The notes under the pieces are model-generated. The model made no database searches. It had not been told where the DNA came from and saw nothing but the letters and a program-made list of their open reading frames with translations. DNA of 64,000 bases from Carettochelys insculpta (lineage: Eukaryota; Chordata; Testudines; Carettochelyidae). Below are positions 57,541 through 64,000 of this stretch, piece by piece. A program made the position numbers and the translations under genes. Every line of letters begins with the position of its first letter. The first letter of the stretch is position 1. The stretch lies in NCBI RefSeq assembly GCF_033958435.1, contig NC_134146.1, positions 26,124,501 through 26,188,500 of the forward strand. The letters run 5' to 3'.

Positions 57541-58713
57541 AAATTGACAGGGCCAGACGAATACCCAGAGACCAGCTACTCCAAGATAGGCCCAAAAAAG
57601 CTGAGAACAGAACATCACTGGTCATTACCTACAGCCCCCAACTCAAACCACTGCAACTCATCATTAAAGACCTACAACCTACCCTTAATCAGGATGCCAC
57701 ACTTCAGAAGGCCCTACGTGACAGGCCTGTTCTCACCTACAGACAACCTCCCAACCTTATGAGGATTCTCACCCACAACCACAGTCTATACCACAGGAAC
57801 ACCAGTCCTGGAACTTTTCCTTGCAACAAAGCCCGCTGCCAGTTTTGTCCACACATCTATTCTGGAGATACCATCACTGGACATAACCAGGTTAGTCACA
57901 GAATCATGGGCACATTCTCATGTTCCTCAACTAATATCATATATGCCATCATGTGCCAACAATGCCCAGATGCTTTGTAAATTGGATAGACTTCAAACTC
58001 TCTTAGACAAAGAATTAATGGGCACAAAACAGACATAAAAACACTCCTGATCCACAAACCAGTCAGTCAGCATTTTAATAGAGTGGGCCATTCTGTTAAC
58101 GACCTGAAGGTTTGCATCTTACTGAAAAGGAATTTTCACAACACTCTGGAAAGAGAGGCTGCTGAACTCTCTTTTGTATTCAAATTCGACACATTAACAC
58201 ATGGTTTGAACCGGGATGGGAATTTTTTAGGTCATTATAGGGGCTCTTTTGCATACTTGGCTTAATCTAATTCTTGACTCCCCCTTCCCCACCTTCTGCC
58301 CCTCTACTCTCTGATTTGCTCACCTTAATAATGTTTTTCTGATTTGTCAACTTTGATGACTATTTTTGGTTCTCTGTGCCTTAAATATTGAGTCCGTTCT
58401 GGTATGGCTATGATCTGAAGAAGCAATGAAGGGTCCTGTGGCACCTTATAGACTAACAGAAAAGTTTAGAGCATGAGCTTTCATGAGTTAACTCACTTCT
58501 TCAGATGCATCTGAAGAAGTGAGTTAACTCACGAAAGCTCATGCTCTAAACTTTTCTGTTAGTCTATAAGGTGCCACAGGACCCTTCGTTGCTGCTACAG
58601 ATCCAGACTAACACGGCTACCCCTCTGATCTGAAGAAGTGAGTCTCTCGCACGAAAGCTCATCACCGAATAAATTATTTTGTTAGTCTTTAAAGTGCTAC
58701 TAGACTGCTTTTA
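57541..58713 (+). mobile_element. Penelope-like element with decayed GIY-YIG endonuclease
   Basis: The longest PLE copy here. Frames at 57544-57762, 57759-57980 and 58083-58265 give, in order, the end of the RT region (LIRMPHFRRPYVTG), a Cys cluster (FPCNKARCQFCPHI), then FSCSSTNIIYAIMCQQCPDA, NSLRQRINGHKTDIKT and THGLNRDGNFLGHYRG. The Cys motif and YIG-region spacing identify the GIY-YIG endonuclease of PLEs. There is a frame change near 57750, and TAA and TAG stops at 57978-57980 and 57987-57989, so the copy is dead. The 3' tail (58266-58713) is interrupted by an inserted inverted dimer at 58424-58625. Confidence 0.87.
58424..58625. mobile_element. Inverted-dimer PLE tail nested in another PLE, 13-bp TSD
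   Basis: The arms meet at a perfect palindrome around 'cttcagatgcatctgaag' (58499-58516) and pair over about 75 bp ('cataagct'-type, 'actaacagaaaag', 'gtgccacaggaccctt'). Only the right arm carries the terminal 'cagactaacacggctacc'. The direct repeat tgatctgaagaag flanks it (58411-58423, 58626-58638); the empty-site sequence is at 40944-40956. Confidence 0.92.
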
Positions 58714-59559
58714 AGTTGAGCAGATGCAACTTCTATAGTTCCTTCTGCCTGTGCATGCCCACTGCTCCACAGCTGTACTCGAATAACAAATAGGTTGATT
58801 TTTTTCAGTTGCTCTTCACTTGCAATACTGATCTCATCTTTAAGTTTGATTAAAGCCCAGGGCAGTTTGGCCTGCATCAGGGCTGCAGGAGCAGCCGAGC
58901 CCTTAACCGAAAGCTCTAATGCCCATCAGTAAATTCTACTCCTCTTCAAGCATTCTGAGTTCTGCTAGTAAGGAGACTGATCAGATTTCCCCAGGGTGTC
59001 TACAGAAACCCTCAAAGTGATCTGCAGTATATGTACTGCAGCACCAAATCTGTGGGGTGTTGAGTGTGATTGTACACATGCCCATATGCATAATTCTCCG
59101 TCTGTGGAATGCCTGCAACAAACTAGCTAGCATGTCTGTAGATCACTGCCCTCATCTGGATAGAATGGCAGACCAGCTTAACTTTTGGAATTTGGCTGAC
59201 CTGCACAGAAAATAAAAGCCCCAGTGCTATTCTGTCTATTCCAATACCAATTCCTCTCGAGCACACAGCCTGGTGTTTGGCAGCAAAAGTTTGTGGGTTC
59301 TTTCCTTGATGCTGCATGTGTGTAGTTATGCTGATGTCTGCGATGTTCATAGACACGTTGTCACAGAGTGGTACTCAATGGCTGCATATAACCATGTGAG
59401 AAGCCCAAGTTTTTTTAGACTTTGGATCATGCAAACCCTGAGATTAATCTGATTTGGGGAAAAGTTGGAGCCGGGGATGTGGGGGTAGTACCAGTTTGTG
59501 TTGTCCTGGCTAGTGTGTATCACCATGTTGTCCTAGAAAGAATGTCTAGTCTATGTTCA
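58714..59559. other. Intergenic DNA, nothing recognised
   Basis: No gene or bounded repeat supported. Confidence 0.5.
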
Positions 59560-59876
59560 GCAGCCCCCAGCACAGACACCAAGAGTGGCACATGAGCCAA
59601 TTTTCATCGGCATGCGAGGCAGGAGTTCAACTCTGCCTCTCCTCCCCCATGCAGCCGAGAGCTTACTCAAAGCAATGCCACTTGTGGATTAACAAAAGAC
59701 CAGCTAATGCTACCAAGCACCACCTAAATGGTAAAGCTCTGCATCTTTAGTTATTTATGAAGCTGTTGTAAGTAGGACTATTAGTGACTTAAAAATAATC
59801 ACTGGCATTTGGATCATATGTAGAGGTCAAACGATCAAATTTTTGCACTCCGCCTCAGAAAGGTTGCTGACCCTTG
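59560..59876 (-). mobile_element. hAT-like element fragment
   Basis: The right end 'aaaggttgctgacccttg' is the inverse of the common hAT terminus 'cagggtcagcaacctttc', and 'agagtggcacatgagccaat' fits the other end of that family. The left boundary is uncertain. Confidence 0.5.
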
Positions 59877-60234
59877 GTCTAGTCAGCTACAGTTCAACAC
59901 AGTGTAGAAGAACTGTACAGAATGTTGTACACACACGAGACATACAAAGATTTGTGAGCACCATGGGCAGAAAATTCATTTGTAGCAGGTTAGTACTATT
60001 TAACAGTTACAGTGGCAAAGTGCGCCATCTACTTAAGTAAATGAGGGTGTGGGGGACTTGGAGGGTTCAGATAAAGGGAGAATAAGTTGAAAACCTGGAA
60101 GGATATTACAGTTTTGGTTAAACTGTAGAGCAAATAGTTTGGAAATCTGGAAGAAGAGTGGGTGGACTCAAGTCTGCTGGGGTAGCTAGACTCCATTGAG
60201 GGCATTTGCCCTCCAAATGTTAAACTGACACATA
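59877..60234. other. Intergenic DNA, nothing recognised
   Basis: No feature supported. Confidence 0.5.
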
Positions 60235-60657
60235 GGCCGTGTCTACACTAGCCCCAAACTTCGAAATGGCCACGCAAATGGCCATTTCAAAGTTTACTAA
60301 TGAAGCGCTGAAATGCATATTCAGCGCTTCATTAGCATGTGGGAGGCCACGGCACTTTGAAATTGACACGCCTCGCCACCGCGCGGCTCTTCCTGACGGG
60401 ACTCCTTTTCGAAAGGACCCCGCCTACTTCGAAGTCCCCTTATTCCCATCTGCTCATGGGAATAAGGGGACTTTGAAGTAGATGGGGTCCTTTTGAAAAG
60501 GAGCCCTGTCGGGACAAGCCACGCGGTGGCGAGGCATGTCAATTTCGAAGTGCTGTGGCCGCCCGCATGCTAATGAAGCGCTGAATATGCATTCAGCGCT
60601 TCATTAGTAAACTTCGAAATGGCCATTTCGAAGCTTGGGGCTAGTGTAGACACAGAC
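60235..60657. mobile_element. Harbinger-type MITE, TSD ATA
   Basis: 423-bp near-perfect palindrome: GGCCGTGTCTACACTAGC ... GCTAGTGTAGACACAGAC, flanked by ATA (60232-60234, 60658-60660). Arms contain 'cttcgaaatggcc', 'gaatatgcattcagcgcttc' and 'ttcgaaaagg' blocks. The best-preserved member of this subfamily in the window. Confidence 0.9.
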
Positions 60658-60660
60658 ATA

Positions 60661-61180
60661 GACTGGACAGGCAATTGGAATAATCACTGCCTGAAACCTA
60701 GCTAACAATACTAGTAAGTGCTGCCTTTCTTCGCATCTGATTTGCCATGTGATTATACTCATTTCTCTCTCATGAGGCCCAGGCTCTATATAGAATGCTC
60801 ATCGTCTCACCATTTGAGATCAGTGAAGGAGCTGTTCTGTACCAGTCCTGGCTATTGTTATCAAGTATCCACAACGTCATGATTCACACTCTAAATGTAG
60901 AAAGATTCCGGGTGCAGTGACACATGCTGCACTAGATTTAAGTGCACAACTGCTGTTGATAGCTATGGGAGATGCACATACCCAAAATTGGCACCTGACC
61001 ATTAGAGCTTTTAATTTCACTGATATACATACCTTAAACTCTTTTGCACCTATCTATTTTACCATGTTTCGTCTTATTGATTACTATGTAACTCAGGAAT
61101 TTAAAAATCAGTAAAAAAAAAACCACTACGCACAATGTATACATGGAAAGTGCTGATGGATGTTAACATATAACCCAATG
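60661..61180. other. Intergenic DNA, nothing recognised
   Basis: No feature supported. Confidence 0.5.
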
Positions 61181-61420
61181 GGTTGCACCTCCCTCATCCA
61201 GCACCCTTAGGACCTGACTGATCCCAAATGAGGGAATTTGCTCAATGAAGGGAGGTCTCCTGCCTCTAGACCCCCAGCCTGATTCCCCTCCCTGCTGCTG
61301 GTTCTACTACCTCCCCAGTGGCCTCCCTTGCCTCATCCCACCCCAACTCCAGTTCCAGCAGCCCCCTTACCTCTGGCTAGGCTACCTTCCAGCAGCCCCC
61401 TTACCTCCAGCATCAACCCT
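61181..61420. repeat. Fragment related to the Tc1/mariner-like element
   Basis: 'ggttgcacctccctcatcca' and 'gaatttgctcaatgaaggga' follow the same order as the left end of 28360-28878. The opposite end was not found. Confidence 0.55.
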
Positions 61421-62040
61421 AGTACACCTTGTAGTTGTGAGGACTAAGCGAAGTCAATGGGAAAGTTTCTCCCATCAACCTCCCACTGTGGGGACAGTGG
61501 CAAAAATAGATTTAAGATACATGGATGCAATGCAATTCTCCTACTCAAAGTTAATTGACATGAAGCTGTACTCTGAGAAGTGGGTTTGTTAAAGCAGCAT
61601 GATAGGACCATATTTTTAATATCTTGTAATTGCCATATGAAATATACTTAGTTTACAAGAAACACGACTTTTGTCTAATTGCCAGCTCTACAAATTCAGC
61701 CAGGGCTCGGACTCAAGTTAGTTTCATTCCCTCTCTCATCAGTAGGAAGGGATCTGCAGGCCAAATTAGTTCACTGGAGCAAACTCATGGCCTTCAGAGT
61801 CAGCTCTCTGTGTCATCTGCACAACTGATTGGGGCTTAGCAAACACTTCTGTTGATGAGTCACATGATGGAATAGAATTTGTATCAGTTTCCCATAACGG
61901 TGCTGACTTTGTAGAACTCATGGGAGTAAACAGTAGTAAAGACATTCTTCTCACAAAGGTTACTATGTATGACTCTGAACACACAAAAAGTGCAGCTCTG
62001 TTAAATAAGATATAATTTTACATATTCACTTTTCAGGTTA
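61421..62040. other. Intergenic DNA, nothing recognised
   Basis: No gene or bounded repeat supported. Confidence 0.5.
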
Positions 62041-62049
62041 AGCTCCCCC

Positions 62050-62090
62050 TGGATCATTTTCTCATCTGTAAAATGGGACAATCTTTAATT
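62050..62090 (-). repeat. MIR-like fragment
   Basis: 'ttttctcatctgtaaaatgg' followed by 'gacaatc' is the conserved MIR segment in reverse sense. Short, so tentative. Confidence 0.55.
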
Positions 62091-62097
62091 AGACATG

Positions 62098-62529
62098 GGC
62101 CTGTCTACACTAGCCCCCTTCTTTGAAGGAAGCATAAACATGACATGAACCAAGGAATATCAGTGAGGCACTATCATACGTATGCAGCACCTCATTATCA
62201 TAACCGTGTCTGCATGAATTTTGAATCTGCTAACTTTGAAGTGCTGTCCGACAGTCTAGCCACGGGTGCTTCAAAATACATGCCCAACTTCGAAATTCCC
62301 TTACTCTCAAAACGAATTGGGGGTAAGGGAATTTCAAATTTGGTCATGTATTTTGAAGCACCCACATCTAGACTGCCTGTGAGCGCTTTAAAGTTAGCAG
62401 CTTCAAAATTTGCATGGCCACCATTATGCTAATGAGGGACTGCATATGCATGGCAGTGTCTCATTCATATTCCCTGGTCCGTGTCATTTCCATGCCCTCT
62501 TCAAAGAAGGGGATAGTGTAGACACAGCC
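62098..62529. mobile_element. Harbinger-type MITE, TSD ATG
   Basis: 432 bp, starting GGCCTGTCTACACTAGCC and ending ATAGTGTAGACACAGCC, flanked by ATG (62095-62097, 62530-62532). Arms include 'aacttcgaaattcccttac' and its inverse. Confidence 0.87.
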
Positions 62530-62734
62530 ATGGTGTCATAGAGATCAGTTAGTTAATGGCTGTAATACACTTTGTAAAGAGCTGGTGATAGTCACAGAAA
62601 CTACTGCAGCGGCCCTGATCAGAAGTGCCTTCATGCCGCTCCTTTCCTAGAATTGCAACCTGTCTTCTTAGTGAAGAAATAGCCTGCCGTGAAGGAAAGG
62701 TGCTAACAACGATGATAACAGCATGAGACTCATA

Positions 62735-63160
62735 GACTATGTCTACACTAGTCACTTCCTTTTAGACGGGGCATGGTAATGAGTGAGTTGGGAAAATGCT
62801 AATGAGGTGCTGCTGTAAATATGCAGCATCTCATTAGCATAATAGTGGCTACGCATGATTTCGAATCACATACCACCTGTGTAGATGTGGGCCTTTTGAA
62901 AGGACCCCCCCCAGACTTCAAAAGCCCCTTCTTCCTAAAACCAAATAGGAAGAAGGGGCTTTTGAAGTTTAGGGTGTCCTTTTGAAAGGCCCCTGTCTAC
63001 ACAGGTGGCCCACGATTCGAAAGTGGCACTTTTGAATCATGTGAGGCCACCATTATGCTAATGAGACACTGCATATTCACGACAGCACCTCATTAGCATC
63101 TTCCCAACTCACTCATTAGCATGCCCCTTCCAAAAGGAAGGGGCTAATATAGACATAGCC
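62735..63160. mobile_element. Harbinger-type MITE
   Basis: 426-bp palindrome: GACTATGTCTACACTAGTC ... CTAATATAGACATAGCC. Arms contain 'agccccttcttcct' and 'aggaagaaggggct', centred near 62945. The flanks ATA and ATG match at two of three bases. It lies only 205 bp from the previous MITE. Confidence 0.85.
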
Positions 63161-64000
63161 ATGGTATACACAAAGAAGAAACAACTAGTCTTTCGATATG
63201 TCACCCATCCAGTAAATTGTGAGACAGGTACATAGAGATGGGACTCAGAGGCTGTGTCTGTGTGGAAGATAACATTTTTTGGTACCAGAGCTGCCTGTAC
63301 TTCTGATAACGTTTTCAGCACAGAGATACCTCTTATGTGACAATCTGTTCCTCTATGTGTATGGAAAGACCTTAGGAATTGGGCTTCATAGGACGCCTCA
63401 CACTGACTGACACCTCCCACCAATTCAGGCCTTAATTTAGCCAGAGTTTACAGTGGTCTGAAAAAGTGTGGAGAGTCTCTCATCATCCCTGATCCCAAAA
63501 ACAGCTGCCCACCTTCCTGCCTAATTCATTTTGCCATCAATCTCAAAGTCAATCTTCTATCCCCCATCAGTTCTGCCTCCTCCAGCCTCTCTCCACCAAT
63601 TCCACCTCCACATCAGTTATTTCCCCAACAACCTCACCTCTGCTGTTCCTGGAGAGCTTGAGTTCTTCACCCCCATCTGCAGAGGGTGGGGTGGGGTGAG
63701 GAAAGGGAATGGCAGTGCAACAGGATCTCCTCTCCCTGGCCTCCCCTCTCCCTGCAATATGTGGTTGGAAGGGCAGGTCAGACAGCCCATTCCTCAGAAG
63801 AGGGGAGGGAGGAGAAGGGAATGGAACTTTCCTCACCTGCTAGACTCTCTACTCCTTCCTCATTTCTGTCAGAATAGAATCAGATCCTGAGAAGGAGAAA
63901 GCGTGACATGCCTGCTGCATCAGCCTTTGCTGCTCTTCCCCAGAAGGGAGGCAAGAGGGCAGGGGAGAGCAGCTTATCAGAAGGGGTTTCCCCAACAGGC
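63161..64000. other. Intergenic DNA, nothing recognised
   Basis: Pyrimidine-rich from about 63540. No gene or repeat boundary supported. Confidence 0.5.

Noticed and set aside
25545..63160. Possible CRISPR arrays from many short repeats
   Set aside because: Repeats are irregular, palindromic and transposon-bounded in a vertebrate genome; there is no uniform repeat-spacer period.

Overview
The window is vertebrate nuclear DNA. Two recognisable protein-coding genes are present: the last two coding exons of RNF13 (+ strand) and a complete PFN2 (profilin-2, - strand). They converge tail to tail, the order I recall for the RNF13-PFN2 neighbourhood of amniotes. The repeats point to a non-avian sauropsid, most likely a turtle, with a crocodilian as the alternative: a CR1 3' end, abundant Penelope-like element (PLE) tails, MIR remnants, hAT fragments, and many palindromic elements with GGCTRTGTCTACAC-type termini. 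The species call is inference.

Region by region. 1-4.4 kb: RNF13 RING-H2 exon, a 2.2-kb intron carrying a palindromic MITE, the last coding exon, and the 3'UTR. 5.4-10.55 kb: a minus-strand PLE split by a 4.6-kb PIF/Harbinger DNA transposon. The transposon carries convergent DDE transposase and Myb/SANT-like genes and has a 3-bp target duplication. 10.6-16 kb: intergenic DNA with two G-rich minisatellites and a Harbinger MITE. 16.1-23.4 kb: PFN2, with two alternative 98-nt terminal coding exons and a CpG-island promoter. 24.4-24.9 kb: two phase-compatible coding exons of an unrecognised gene with one frameshift and one internal stop, probably a pseudogene.

25-64 kb has no intact host gene that I can support. 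It holds nested mobile elements: four inverted-dimer PLE tails, each flanked by an 11-13 bp direct repeat; longer PLE copies, one with a decayed GIY-YIG endonuclease; two non-LTR retrotransposon ORF2 C-termini; a CR1 3' end; a 1.2-kb solo-LTR candidate with an internal minisatellite; about nine more Harbinger-type MITEs; several hAT-like and one TA-flanked Tc1/mariner-like element.

The signals most worth following are the inverted PLE dimers with perfect target duplications and a constant asymmetry between arms, and the near-complete Harbinger element sitting among many MITEs with matching termini. Two nested insertions can be proven by paralogous empty sites inside this same window. No tRNA, rRNA or CRISPR feature was seen.
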